Assembly: GCA_963732905.1 (NCBI GenBank)
Contig: CAVTBM010000004.1
Span: 682,001-746,000, forward strand
From: DASQZK01 sp963732905
GTDB lineage: Bacteria; Bacteroidota; Bacteroidia; Bacteroidales; GCA-2748055
Direction of reading: 5' to 3'
Length of the DNA: 64,000 nucleotides
The position numbers were made by a program, and so were the translations under genes. How positions within the stretch are numbered: the stretch's first letter is position 1; every line of letters starts with the position of its first letter. Shown here in pieces: positions 48,955-57,425 of this stretch. Under the pieces are notes generated by a model. The model saw only the letters and a list, made by a program, of their open reading frames with translations. It did no database searches and was not told the DNA's origin.

Positions 48955-50445
48955 ATGTTTAATATGAAAAATCCTGAAAAGGGAGGAATCTCAAGAAGAC
49001 GTTTCCTGGCCACTTCAGCCACTGCTGCTGCCGGACTTACCATTCTTCCGAGTGGTATTATTAGCGCAAAAGGGAGAGTAGCTCCCAGCGATAAGTTAAA
49101 TATTGCCGGCATTGGTGTTGGCGGTATGGGCCATTCAAACATTAATAATCTCAAATCCCAGAATATTGTAGCGCTTTGTGATGTGGATTGGGCATATGCT
49201 GCCAAAGCGTTTAAAGATTATCCCGATGCCAAGAAGTACAAGGATTTCCGCAAGATGTTTGACGAGATGGCTGACGGTATTGATGCTGTTGTTGTGGCCA
49301 CTCCTGACCATACTCATGCCATTTCGGCTATGACGGCCATGTCGCTCGGCAAGCATGTCTATGTTCAGAAACCTCTGACGCATTCGGTTTACGAATCCAG
49401 GATGCTCAGGTTGAAAGCCCATGATTATAAAGTAGCAACCCAGATGGGGAACCAGGGAAATTCGGGCGAAGGCGTACGAATCCTGTGTGAATGGTTGTGG
49501 GATGGTGCCATCGGAAGTGTTGACCGGGTTCACTCCTGGACCAACCGGCCCATTTGGCCCCAGGGACTTGAGCGTCCGGAGAAGGGGATGTGGGTTCCCG
49601 AAACCCTCGACTGGGATCTTTTCATCGGACCTGCAAATATGCGTCCTTACCATGAAGTTTATACTCCCTGGAACTGGCGTGGCTGGTGGGATTTTGGTAC
49701 AGGAGCTCTCGGCGATATGGCAAACCATATTCTCGATCCTGTATTTATGAGCCTCCGGCTTGAATACCCGGAAACGGTTCAGGCCTGTTCAAGCCTGTTT
49801 AATACGGAAAGTGCGCCACAGTCGGAAATAGTCGATTATTTCTTCCCCGAAAGGGAAAAATTCCACAAAGTAAAGATGCCTGCTGTTCATGTAACCTGGT
49901 ATGACGGAGGTATGATGCCCGAAAGGATGCCGGAGCTGGCCGATGGCGAACTGATGGGTGACTGGAATGGCGGTGTGCTCATGGAAGGTACGAAAGGCAA
50001 GATCATGTGCGGTTGTTATGGTGCTAATCCGAGATTGTGGATAGGTGGAAAAGAAGTTACCAAGGAATATGTTGCTCCGAAAGTTCTTCGCCGCGTTGAG
50101 ACCAGCCATGAAATGGATTGGGTGCGTGCCTGCAAGGAAAGTCCGGAAAACAGGGTCCTTACCAGTTCAAACTTCGATTACTCCGGTAAGCTGAACGAAA
50201 TGGTGGTGATGGGTAATCTGGCTGTCAGGTTGCAGGACCTCAAGCGCCCGCTGAAGTGGGATGGTGAAGGCATGAAGATCACCAACATCGCCGACAACGA
50301 TGAGGTAAACATCGTGAAATCCAATAAGTTTACCGTGATCAACGGCGATCCCAAGTTTGATACCAAACGTGAAACAATCAATGCCAAGGCTTTTGCCGCT
50401 GAGATGATCAAACATACGTATCGTGACGGCTGGAAACTGATGTAG
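48955..50445 (+). CDS. Tat-exported Gfo/Idh/MocA-family oxidoreductase
   Basis: 496 aa. The N-terminus has a twin-arginine signal (ISRRRFLATSATAAAGLTIL), so the folded protein with its cofactor is probably moved to the periplasm. The mature part has the Rossmann motif NIAGIGVGGMGHSN, the family block VVVATPDHTHAISAMTAM followed by GKHVYVQKPL (Lys at the catalytic position), and a C-terminal alpha/beta domain rich in Trp and aromatic residues. Exported members in Bacteroidota often act on sugars with bound NAD(P); the substrate is unknown. It follows the fucose genes by 102 bases but need not belong to that pathway. A terminator follows. Confidence 0.9.
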   Translation: MFNMKNPEKGGISRRRFLATSATAAAGLTILPSGIISAKGRVAPSDKLNIAGIGVGGMGHSNINNLKSQNIVALCDVDWAYAAKAFKDYPDAKKYKDFRKMFDEMADGIDAVVVATPDHTHAISAMTAMSLGKHVYVQKPLTHSVYESRMLRLKAHDYKVATQMGNQGNSGEGVRILCEWLWDGAIGSVDRVHSWTNRPIWPQGLERPEKGMWVPETLDWDLFIGPANMRPYHEVYTPWNWRGWWDFGTGALGDMANHILDPVFMSLRLEYPETVQACSSLFNTESAPQSEIVDYFFPEREKFHKVKMPAVHVTWYDGGMMPERMPELADGELMGDWNGGVLMEGTKGKIMCGCYGANPRLWIGGKEVTKEYVAPKVLRRVETSHEMDWVRACKESPENRVLTSSNFDYSGKLNEMVVMGNLAVRLQDLKRPLKWDGEGMKITNIADNDEVNIVKSNKFTVINGDPKFDTKRETINAKAFAAEMIKHTYRDGWKLM

Positions 50446-50500
50446 TTGTTTCACCACAGGGATTTGTCCTCCCGCAACTACACAAGACTAACCCTTGAAT

Positions 50501-50535
50501 GCCCGGGAGCCGGAACAACGGTTTCCGGGCTTTTT
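50501..50535 (+). terminator. Terminator after the Gfo/Idh/MocA gene
   Basis: GCCCGG at 50501 pairs with CCGGGC ending at 50530, with an inner GCCG/CGGT stem, followed by TTTTT at 50531. It lies 55 bases after the stop codon. Confidence 0.8.
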
Positions 50536-51094
50536 CATTTCTGAGAATGAACCTATGTCAACCAGCGGGAAGGGAGGAAGAATAGAAAGAAGAGCACAAA
50601 GAGGTGAGGGAAGGGCAGAAAAAAATAAGGGAGGAAGAGGACAGAAAAGAAGAAGAGAGGAAGAAGAGCATGAAGGGATGAGGAAAGGGCAGACGAAGGG
50701 GCTTCGTTATTCTAAGGAGTTCTTTTTTAGATTGGGATCCCACCCCCGCCATCCGAACCCGCCGCCCTTAATGACTTTCACCCCCCAGATCTCAGCGTCC
50801 CATTTTTAACTTTTTGACGAAAAGTTATCAACTACTACAAAATAATGAGGACTGTTTTGACGAATGACAGGAATTGCCGGGAATATTTTATACCGACTGC
50901 AAAAATATTTCAGTGAAATAACAGGTGTGCCTGCAAAACGGTTTTGGACTCTTCCTGACATAGCCGGTATTGGAAAAATCGCATCTAACCCGTGATGATC
51001 TTCAGCACTGATACACCTGAATGATTTTTATGACAGGCATACAAAGGCTCTGCTAGGTATTGGCTTTCTGAAAAAGATCTGCCTGGAAACAGCC
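50536..51094. other. Non-coding region with a purine-rich tract
   Basis: Convergent gap between the oxidoreductase and the GH127-like gene. 50565-50701 is almost all A and G on the plus strand, with about one pyrimidine in ten; repeated motifs are AGGGAGGAAG and AAGAAGAG. Frames through it give low-complexity sequence (for example Ser/Phe-rich on the minus strand) and are not taken as genes. The rest shows no motif. Confidence 0.6.
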
Positions 51095-52870
51095 TTAATC
51101 CCTGAACAAAACCTGGATCGAATACTGATTTTCCCTTGTAACTGCAGGATCCATCAGGTGATTTACCGGTGTAAGGATAATGTTCGTACCCCCTGTCACG
51201 AAGGTGCCATCTTTGGCCCGATTGATATGGCTGTCTGCCGGAAGGGAAACCTCTTCCGTTCCAGGATGACCCAATATGAGCGGACCGTGCCAGAAGCTGT
51301 GGTAGCCTTTTATACTGTTCAGATTTCGGGTCTGCGCTTCATAATCTTTAAGAGTAAATGCGAGACTGATTTTGTCACCTGTTTTCCATTGGCTTTTCAG
51401 CGACAGAAAACCGTTTTTGATTTCTGTAGGGATCGTATTCCCGTTCACGGTAACCGTTGGATTTACAATCCAGTCAGGAAAATACAGGCTGAGGGTAGCC
51501 GGTTCTTTCAGGGCTGCCTTTTCAATATTGAAATCTACGGTTGAACCATAAGGGTACCCGCTTTCCTGGTTCAGGATCAATTTTCCGGCAGGAAGGTCGA
51601 GGTCGGCGCGGCTGGTATGGAAATCGGGGATGATGATGGTATTTCCCTGAGTAAAGTAGCTGTATTCAATCGCTCTGGCCAGGCCTTCTCCCCCTCTCAT
51701 GGTGCAGCACCAGTGGGCTTCGGTGACGGATACCGTCAGGAAAGGATCGGTTTTCTGACCGGAAAGAGGATCATGATTACCCAGGCAGCTGTTACAGCCG
51801 AAGCCGCCATTATACCGTTGTTCAAATCCCATCCCGTTGTAGTAAATTTTCTGAGCGTCGGCAAGGTATTCCGTTTTGCCGGTGTATTGCCAGAGCTGTA
51901 CAGCCAGGATGTATGAGTCGATGACCGCACAAGCTTCTGTCCATCGCGGACGGCCGAACCAGTTGTAGTTTTCATAGTTCTCTGTCATAGCCTGTGCACG
52001 ATATGTTTGGTAGCGGCTTTCAGCATCGCCGAGGATAGCCGTATCGCCGGTGATCGTATAATACCTGACGAGTGCACGCAGACCGGTCAGCGTGGCATGG
52101 GTCTGGGCCCTGATTCCGGTTAGGTCCACCTGCAGAAAGCGGGAAACCATCTCATCCGAGACGGCTTTTAATTCCGGGGTTTTCAGGATCTGATAAGCCT
52201 GAATGACCCCATCCATGAAAATGAAATCACAGCCGATATCGGAAGAAAGGATCCATTTCCCCAGGCTTTTCTGTGAGGTACCCATGTATCCGCCTGCGTC
52301 ATGTCGTTGCGATGGATCGATGGGATAGAGTGCATGTTCGCCTTTGGTCGGGAGTACGAGATCGTTCACCATTTTGGTGATCATGCTGAGTACGGCAGAA
52401 TCTTTGGTCGCCAGGTAGTATTCACACAGACCTCTCAGCACCCAGCCATGACCTGAGAGTTGCTGTTCGTTAATCATATCCCCATAGTCGTACCCGAAAT
52501 ATTCCTTATTGTTCATATGTTCCGGGAATTGCCTGATGATCTCATCCAGATAAGCTGCTTTTCTACCGGTGGCTTCCTGCAGGAGGGTCTGACCGAGGAC
52601 AAGTCTTCCCGGCACATCTCCCGGCCAGTCGGTCTGATGGTATTGCGGGTTTGGAACCAGGTAAATACTGTCGGGCAGGTAACGGCCCCGTTCCAGCCTG
52701 AGAAAATTGGCCATGGCACGTTTTCCAAGGCGGCTGTCCGGGTCGATCCTGACTTTTCCGAAGGCAACCGGCTGAGGTGCCTGTTCGGGCATCGATAAAC
52801 CATGGTGTTTACCGGCACAGGAGGTGAGCAGAAGAATGCTGATAAGGAGGATGATATTTTGTTTTTTCAT
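51095..52870 (-). CDS. GH127-like (DUF1680-type) glycoside hydrolase, lipoprotein
   Basis: 591 aa from ATG 52870; the frame is open to 53005, but only this start gives a lipoprotein signal (MKKQNIILLISILLLTSCAG, Cys18 as the lipid site). The body is an alpha/alpha-barrel followed by beta domains. The key motif is HWCCTMRGGEG with Cys388-Cys389; in GH127 beta-L-arabinofuranosidases such a Cys pair binds zinc and supplies the nucleophile. GFGCNSCLG and RWTEACAVID also recall the family. It would cleave terminal sugars such as arabinofuranose from glycans in the periplasm or at the outer membrane. Substrate uncertain; related families (GH146 and others) share the fold. It diverges from the TetR gene. 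Confidence 0.8.
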   Translation of the reverse strand: MKKQNIILLISILLLTSCAGKHHGLSMPEQAPQPVAFGKVRIDPDSRLGKRAMANFLRLERGRYLPDSIYLVPNPQYHQTDWPGDVPGRLVLGQTLLQEATGRKAAYLDEIIRQFPEHMNNKEYFGYDYGDMINEQQLSGHGWVLRGLCEYYLATKDSAVLSMITKMVNDLVLPTKGEHALYPIDPSQRHDAGGYMGTSQKSLGKWILSSDIGCDFIFMDGVIQAYQILKTPELKAVSDEMVSRFLQVDLTGIRAQTHATLTGLRALVRYYTITGDTAILGDAESRYQTYRAQAMTENYENYNWFGRPRWTEACAVIDSYILAVQLWQYTGKTEYLADAQKIYYNGMGFEQRYNGGFGCNSCLGNHDPLSGQKTDPFLTVSVTEAHWCCTMRGGEGLARAIEYSYFTQGNTIIIPDFHTSRADLDLPAGKLILNQESGYPYGSTVDFNIEKAALKEPATLSLYFPDWIVNPTVTVNGNTIPTEIKNGFLSLKSQWKTGDKISLAFTLKDYEAQTRNLNSIKGYHSFWHGPLILGHPGTEEVSLPADSHINRAKDGTFVTGGTNIILTPVNHLMDPAVTRENQYSIQVLFRD

Positions 52871-53062
52871 GGATGTACATTTTATACGGAACAAAAAAGA
52901 AATTCTCAAAAATACATGATTTGCAATCAAATGTATACAATTGTCAAATAAAATCCGCGGTACATAAGCCATCAACCCGAATATTATTTCATTTTCCCAT
53001 ACCAATGTATTTCACAAGACATGATAAAAATGAAAATATTTTCTTAATTCAATATAATCTTT

Positions 53063-53070
53063 TACCTTTG
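53063..53070 (+). promoter_or_regulatory. Candidate -7 promoter box TAnnTTTG for the tetR operon
   Basis: TACCTTTG matches the Bacteroidota -7 consensus TAnnTTTG exactly and ends 18 bases before the ATG at 53089. A clear TTG at the -33 position was not seen. Confidence 0.45.
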
Positions 53071-53088
53071 TGAGCGTTTGATTACAAT

Positions 53089-53679
53089 ATGCAGAAACTA
53101 AGTACAGATATACGACAGGAACAGATAAAGCAGGCGGTGCTGGATATTATTTACACCGACGGGCTCAAGCATTTGTCGACCCGCAATCTGGCCCGTCGTA
53201 TCGGGATGAGTGAGGGAGCTATTTTCAGACATTTTGCTTCGAAGCAGGATATTATACTGTCGATCATAAAAGATGTACAAAAGGAATTCATTGGCTCACT
53301 TCAGGTGATAGCCAATTCCGGGAAGGATCCGGAAACACGTTTACATGAATTTCTTTGTGCCACGGTAAATTACCTCACGAATAACAATGGGATTACGATG
53401 CTGATGTTTTCCGAGGCTTCGCATAATAACGATGCGGATTTAAAGAACAGTCTTCAACAGATATTCAACATGCAAAGGAATCTGGTCAGCAAGATCATCC
53501 TTGATGGCATTGCCATTGGCCGATGGGATGAAAGCATTTCGGTGGAAAATGTGGCCATGCTTTATATGGGCATACCACTGTCGCTAAACGTCGAACTGAT
53601 CCTCGGCGGGGGTGAATTTCATGCCGGTAATTTTTGCAACCGGATGATGCCGTTGTTGATGAAAATGCTTGTCAAATAA
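53089..53679 (+). CDS. TetR/AcrR-family transcriptional regulator
   Basis: 196 aa. The N-terminal DNA-binding domain is clear: IKQAVLDIIYTDGLKHLSTR, then the helix-turn-helix NLARRIGMSEGAIFRHFASK at about residues 37-56. The rest is an all-helical ligand-binding and dimer domain with no specific ligand signature. It heads a row of plus-strand genes (TauE, porin, FmdE), and a palindrome between it and TauE (53697-53714) is a likely binding site. It is therefore probably a repressor of the downstream transporter genes and perhaps of itself. Confidence 0.93.
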   Translation: MQKLSTDIRQEQIKQAVLDIIYTDGLKHLSTRNLARRIGMSEGAIFRHFASKQDIILSIIKDVQKEFIGSLQVIANSGKDPETRLHEFLCATVNYLTNNNGITMLMFSEASHNNDADLKNSLQQIFNMQRNLVSKIILDGIAIGRWDESISVENVAMLYMGIPLSLNVELILGGGEFHAGNFCNRMMPLLMKMLVK

Positions 53680-53696
53680 TTTTTTTGTTGATAAAG

Positions 53697-53714
53697 TAAG
53701 TAAGTGATTACTTA
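53697..53714. promoter_or_regulatory. Candidate TetR operator palindrome
   Basis: TAAGTAAGTGATTACTTA is an inverted repeat with 7-base arms (TAAGTAA / TTACTTA) and a 4-base spacer. It lies in the 47-base gap between the TetR gene and TauE, 12 bases before the TauE ATG. Size and position fit a TetR dimer site. Confidence 0.6.
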
Positions 53715-53726
53715 ATTAATTAGAGA

Positions 53727-54479
53727 ATGCTGTATACACTTGTTTTTTTGATCATCATGGTGGCCTCCTTCATCTTTGCCATGCTGGGTCTGGGTGGAGG
53801 GATGGTTTATGTACCGGTGCTGAACTGGGCCGGTTTCGATATGGTGACGGTGGCAATACCGTTGGGCTTACTGCTAAACGGTCTGAATACCCTGTTAGTC
53901 CTCATTCCTTTTGCCAGGAAAAAGCTTGTGGACTGGAAAGGCGGAGCCGTCATGGCAGTGACGGCGCTCATTGCCTCCCCGCTTGGTGCCATGACCAGTG
54001 ACAAAGTTCCGGTGCAAACCCTTAAGCTGTTATTTGCCGCGATGGTGGTAGCGGCAGCACTTCGGACTTTCTGGTCGTCGAAACTACCGGAGCCGGACTC
54101 GATGATGTCCTTAAGAAAAAGGAGTATACTGGGATTTTTTGTTGGTGCTTTTGCCGGCTTCATCGGCGGGATGCTGGGTCTGGGCGGCGGATTCATTATT
54201 GCCCCTATCCTTATGATGATGGGTTATGAAACTAAAAAAGCCGCGGCCACAACGGCCTTCGTAGTAACATTTTCTTCTTTTTCGGGCTATCTCGGACATA
54301 TGGCCGAGGGGCATATGAACTGGCCTCTAACCCTTATTGTGGTGGTGGCGGTGATCATCGGGTCGCAGCTGGGTGGAAGGTATATGACTCAAAGGGCTAA
54401 ATCAAAACAGGTAAAAATAGCCTACGCAGTGGTTTTACTGGCCATTGCTGCCAAGATGGTTATCGGAGTAATTGTTTAA
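53727..54479 (+). CDS. TauE/SafE-family anion exporter
   Basis: 250 aa with about eight membrane helices arranged as two similar halves. Each half has the family motif: GLGGGMVYVPVLNW at residues 21-34 and GLGGGFIIAPILMM at 151-164. The family moves sulfite, sulfoacetate, taurine-derived or other small organic and sulfur anions across the inner membrane. It follows the TetR gene and ends 3 bases before the porin gene, so the two are translated from one message. The pairing with a porin suggests a trans-envelope path for a small anion. The direction and substrate are not known. Confidence 0.9.
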   Translation: MLYTLVFLIIMVASFIFAMLGLGGGMVYVPVLNWAGFDMVTVAIPLGLLLNGLNTLLVLIPFARKKLVDWKGGAVMAVTALIASPLGAMTSDKVPVQTLKLLFAAMVVAAALRTFWSSKLPEPDSMMSLRKRSILGFFVGAFAGFIGGMLGLGGGFIIAPILMMMGYETKKAAATTAFVVTFSSFSGYLGHMAEGHMNWPLTLIVVVAVIIGSQLGGRYMTQRAKSKQVKIAYAVVLLAIAAKMVIGVIV

Positions 54480-54482
54480 AAA

Positions 54483-55478
54483 ATGGTGTTCAGAACCTAT
54501 ATAATAGTTATACTGCTGTTCTTTTTTGTCGGAGTAAATGCGCAGGATCCGATAAAGCAAAAGATGGAATGGAACGGGTATACCCAGCTCCGGTTTACCA
54601 CTGATTATGGCGACATGAATACGTTTGCCATGAGGCGTTTGAAATTTTGGGTAAAATCGGGTCCGGATTTTAGTGAACACTGGGGATTCAAAGTTCAGGC
54701 GGTGCTTTCCGATTTGCAGAATGAAAAATTTTTTCTGCAGGATGTCAAAGCCATGTATCATTCGGGGAATTTCAGTATCAACCTGGGACAGTTTATTCCT
54801 GCTTACAGCCTGGAACAATTCCAGCCTGATGCGGTCATTCCCCTTACTGAAAGGGCCCCAGCGATCTGTGCCCTTATTCCCGACGGCACACTGGGATTAA
54901 GGGACATTGGCATGGAAGGGCATTTTCAGAATTCAACCGGGCTTATGGAGACCTGGCTGGGGGTTTTCAATGGCTATGGCATAAAAGAATACCAGGCTTC
55001 CAATAAAGGATATATGCTGACAAACAAGTCTGCTTTTCATCTTTTTGAAAAGCATCTTTCAGCCGGTTATTCTGTAATGTACCGTAAAGCCTACCAATTG
55101 GGAATTCCATTAGTAATACCGGAAGACACCAAATATTCCGGGCCGGATATCCGGTATAACCTGTTTGCCATGTTTCAGTTGCAAGGCTTTCTTGTGCAGG
55201 CAGAATATCTTAATGCAGCGTTAAGACATGAAACGGCTGACGGGTATTATGTCCTGGCTATGCTGAAACTGGGGAAAAGCCAGCTGGTGACATCCTTTGA
55301 CCAGTACCATAACCCTGTGGTAAATACAGAAAATGTACAAACGGTTCATCTGGGTTACAATTACCTGATCAGGGAGGATAAGCTTAAGGTGATGCTGGAT
55401 AATAGTTACCGGATTGGAGGAGATGACGGGCATGATTTTTTTTCGACAGTACTCCAGTGCCAGGTTTTTTTTAAGTGA
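54483..55478 (+). CDS. Outer-membrane porin, OprP/OprO-like
   Basis: 331 aa. Signal peptide MVFRTYIIVILLFFFVGVNA is followed by alternating amphipathic beta-strands (WNGYTQLRFTTDYGDMNTFA, RRLKFWVKSG, FKVQAVLSD) and a C-terminus ending in aromatic residues (QCQVFFK), typical for a beta-barrel. The start resembles the phosphate-selective porin O/P family; members in Bacteroidota are not necessarily phosphate-specific. The gene begins 3 bases after TauE and should share its message. It would let the anion handled by TauE through the outer membrane. Confidence 0.8.
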   Translation: MVFRTYIIVILLFFFVGVNAQDPIKQKMEWNGYTQLRFTTDYGDMNTFAMRRLKFWVKSGPDFSEHWGFKVQAVLSDLQNEKFFLQDVKAMYHSGNFSINLGQFIPAYSLEQFQPDAVIPLTERAPAICALIPDGTLGLRDIGMEGHFQNSTGLMETWLGVFNGYGIKEYQASNKGYMLTNKSAFHLFEKHLSAGYSVMYRKAYQLGIPLVIPEDTKYSGPDIRYNLFAMFQLQGFLVQAEYLNAALRHETADGYYVLAMLKLGKSQLVTSFDQYHNPVVNTENVQTVHLGYNYLIREDKLKVMLDNSYRIGGDDGHDFFSTVLQCQVFFK

Positions 55479-55532
55479 ACAGAAAGGAGTTTTGTTCAGA
55501 CATTATAATAAGAAATACGACAAATGAAGAAA

Positions 55533-55605
55533 TACCGGACAAGTGGTTTCCGGAGCCGGGCCCTCCAGGCAGGAGGTCTTCCTCCGGAAAAGACGGTTGC
55601 CGGTA
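55533..55605 (+). ncRNA. Structured leader RNA candidate upstream of the FmdE gene
   Basis: Three nested stems: TACCGG (55533-55538) with CCGGTA (55600-55605); TTTCCGGAG (55547-55555) with CTCCGGAAA (55582-55590), nine perfect pairs; and CCTCC (55562-55566) with GGAGG (55572-55576) around loop AGGCA. GGTTT at 55545 could pair with AAACC at 55605 as an alternative outer stem. No T run follows, so it is not a normal terminator. It ends 40 bases before the FmdE ATG. It could be a cis-regulatory RNA; it does not match a riboswitch class I can recall. Confidence 0.4.
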
Positions 55606-55645
55606 AACCATGTTATACATATTCATATTTTAATACTTTAAGATT

Positions 55646-56254
55646 ATGACAAATCCAAAAGACTGGCTTGAATTCGGCCAGAAGTTTCACGGACATAAAT
55701 GTCCGGCTATGCCAATGGGTCTGCGCGCAGGTGCTGCAGCCATGAACGCTCTGGGTGTTGACCGGGCGAACGACGGACAACTCATCGCAATCGTAGATTT
55801 AGGTGTGGATCATTGTGCAACCTGTTTTGCCGACGGCCTGCAGGTCATCATGGGTACCACCTTTGGCAAGGGGAATATCAGTCGTACCCACAAGGGGAAG
55901 TGGTCGGTCACGGTTATTGACAAAAAAACCGGGAAGGCCGTACGGGTCGCCCCGACAGCGCAAGCCATGCTGGCGAATAAGCAAACCTCATTTTTTAAAG
56001 ACTATCGTGAAAAAGGCGTTCCGGCAAGCCATGTCCCGGCCGAAGTGGTCGATCCTCTGGTAACGAACGTTATGAATGCCCCGGAAGATAAGCTTTTGGT
56101 CGTTTCTGAAGTTTTCGATTACAAGCTGGATTTGCACAAGACCAGCTTCAACAGCTTTGTTTGCGAAGAATGCGGAGAGATGACGGTGATGGAATACGGC
56201 AGGATCAAGGGAGACAAAAAAGTTTGTATGGAGTGTGCGGAACGGCTTGATTAG
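55646..56254 (+). CDS. FmdE-family protein with C-terminal zinc ribbon
   Basis: 202 aa. The N-terminal domain has the FmdE signature FHGHKCPAMPMGLRAG (residues about 13-28) and the second cysteine region DHCATCFADGLQVIMGTTFG. The C-terminal 30 residues hold two Cys pairs (CEECG and CMEC), a treble-clef or rubredoxin-like zinc site. The family is named for a protein encoded with molybdenum formylmethanofuran dehydrogenase, but it is widespread in anaerobes and its role is unclear, possibly in metal or molybdopterin enzyme handling. Context (TetR, TauE, porin) suggests a link to small sulfur or metal anions such as molybdate or sulfite. The structured leader may control it separately. Confidence 0.88.
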   Translation: MTNPKDWLEFGQKFHGHKCPAMPMGLRAGAAAMNALGVDRANDGQLIAIVDLGVDHCATCFADGLQVIMGTTFGKGNISRTHKGKWSVTVIDKKTGKAVRVAPTAQAMLANKQTSFFKDYREKGVPASHVPAEVVDPLVTNVMNAPEDKLLVVSEVFDYKLDLHKTSFNSFVCEECGEMTVMEYGRIKGDKKVCMECAERLD

Positions 56255-56407
56255 TTTGCTTTGCCTTAAGGGAGGGAGAGGATTTCAATTTAAACCGGCA
56301 CTGGAGGGATCAGGTTCATTAAATTTTTGAATTTAAAAAGAACTTTCCTATTTTTAATTCAGTGAAATTTTTACCGCCGGAATATCCGGGGTTCAGCTAA
56401 TTATTTT

Positions 56408-57403
56408 ATGCCAATCTGGATGAAAAAACTACTCCTGTTCACTCTCCTTCCTTTTATTTATGTAAGTTCTTATGCTCAATGGTGGTCGGACCGGCAACAA
56501 TTTGAGCACGACACGATCAATTTTAACAAGGACTATCCAAATCTGAAGATTGATTCCTCCACTGAGAATATCTGGCAGATTGCAAGACCGGGGAAGGCTT
56601 TTCTGGATTCCGCCTTTTCAAAAGACCGCGCGATCATAACCGACAGTACCGGTTTTTATCCGGTGAACAATCATTCCTGGTTCGATATTTTTATCGGAGC
56701 ATTTAATTACGGAGATAACTATTCTGAGGGTTTTCCTTGGGACGTTTTCATTCAGTTCCGTCATAAATATGATACGGATGCAGGCAGGGATGGGGGTTAT
56801 ATTACCGTTTCCTTTGATAATGGAATGTCCTGGAATAATATCATTCAAAAAGATTTTTACCTGGGAGTGATTAATCCATCGGACGCCTACGAGGCAAGCG
56901 AAAATCTTTACTCAGAGGATGACTTGCTTTATAACGGGGAGGAAGGCTTTTCCGGCCGGTCCGACGGCTGGGTCACCACATGGTTTGCATGGTACGATCT
57001 TCCCGCTAAAAAGGATGCTCAGATCTTGCCCAGCGACACCATGATCCTGAGGTTCAATTTTGTCAGTGACGACATCGAGGGTCAGAAGGAAGGGTGGCTC
57101 ATCGATGACATCCGGCTTTTCTCGGTTGACCTTGGAAGTGGAATTGAAATAGAATCCTGGAAGAAAGACATCCGCATCTACCCGAATCCTGTTAATGCCA
57201 CTTCGGTCATCGATTTGAAAAAGACTTATGGTCTTGTCTCTTTAAAAATCAGTGACATCAGCGGGAAGATCATATCCACCCGGCAATATGAAAATGCGGA
57301 CAGGGTCATGCTTGACACTAATGGACTGGCCAGGGGAATGTATCTGGTGACGGTTACCCTGGATAAATCGAAGGAAGTGACGATCAGGGTTTTTACAGAG
57401 TGA
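56408..57403 (+). CDS. T9SS type-A cargo protein of unknown function
   Basis: 331 aa. Signal peptide at the start (ATG 56408, or 56420 giving MKKLLLFTLLPFIYVSSYA). The body has a beta-sandwich-like domain of the kind seen in secreted adhesion or peptidase-associated proteins (GGYITVSFDNGMSWNNI; LRFNFVSDDIEGQKEGWLID), which may bind calcium or carbohydrate. The last 80 residues are a type-A T9SS sorting domain (IRIYPNPVNA, GKIISTRQY, ARGMYLVTVTL). No catalytic motif was seen. It should be exported by Sec and T9SS to the surface. It is convergent with the sulfatase gene and 22 bases from it. Confidence 0.8.
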   Translation: MPIWMKKLLLFTLLPFIYVSSYAQWWSDRQQFEHDTINFNKDYPNLKIDSSTENIWQIARPGKAFLDSAFSKDRAIITDSTGFYPVNNHSWFDIFIGAFNYGDNYSEGFPWDVFIQFRHKYDTDAGRDGGYITVSFDNGMSWNNIIQKDFYLGVINPSDAYEASENLYSEDDLLYNGEEGFSGRSDGWVTTWFAWYDLPAKKDAQILPSDTMILRFNFVSDDIEGQKEGWLIDDIRLFSVDLGSGIEIESWKKDIRIYPNPVNATSVIDLKKTYGLVSLKISDISGKIISTRQYENADRVMLDTNGLARGMYLVTVTLDKSKEVTIRVFTE

Positions 57404-57425
57404 ACCGTTCCGCCTCAGACAATCC

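Noticed and set aside
50495..50809. 104-aa plus-strand frame over the purine-rich tract
   Set aside because: The product is low-complexity Glu/Arg/Lys/Gly from the purine run and the frame begins inside the terminator of the preceding gene.
55533..55605. Known Moco, cobalamin, TPP, SAM or THF riboswitch
   Set aside because: The nested stems do not show the conserved core sequences I know for these classes, so only a structured leader is claimed.
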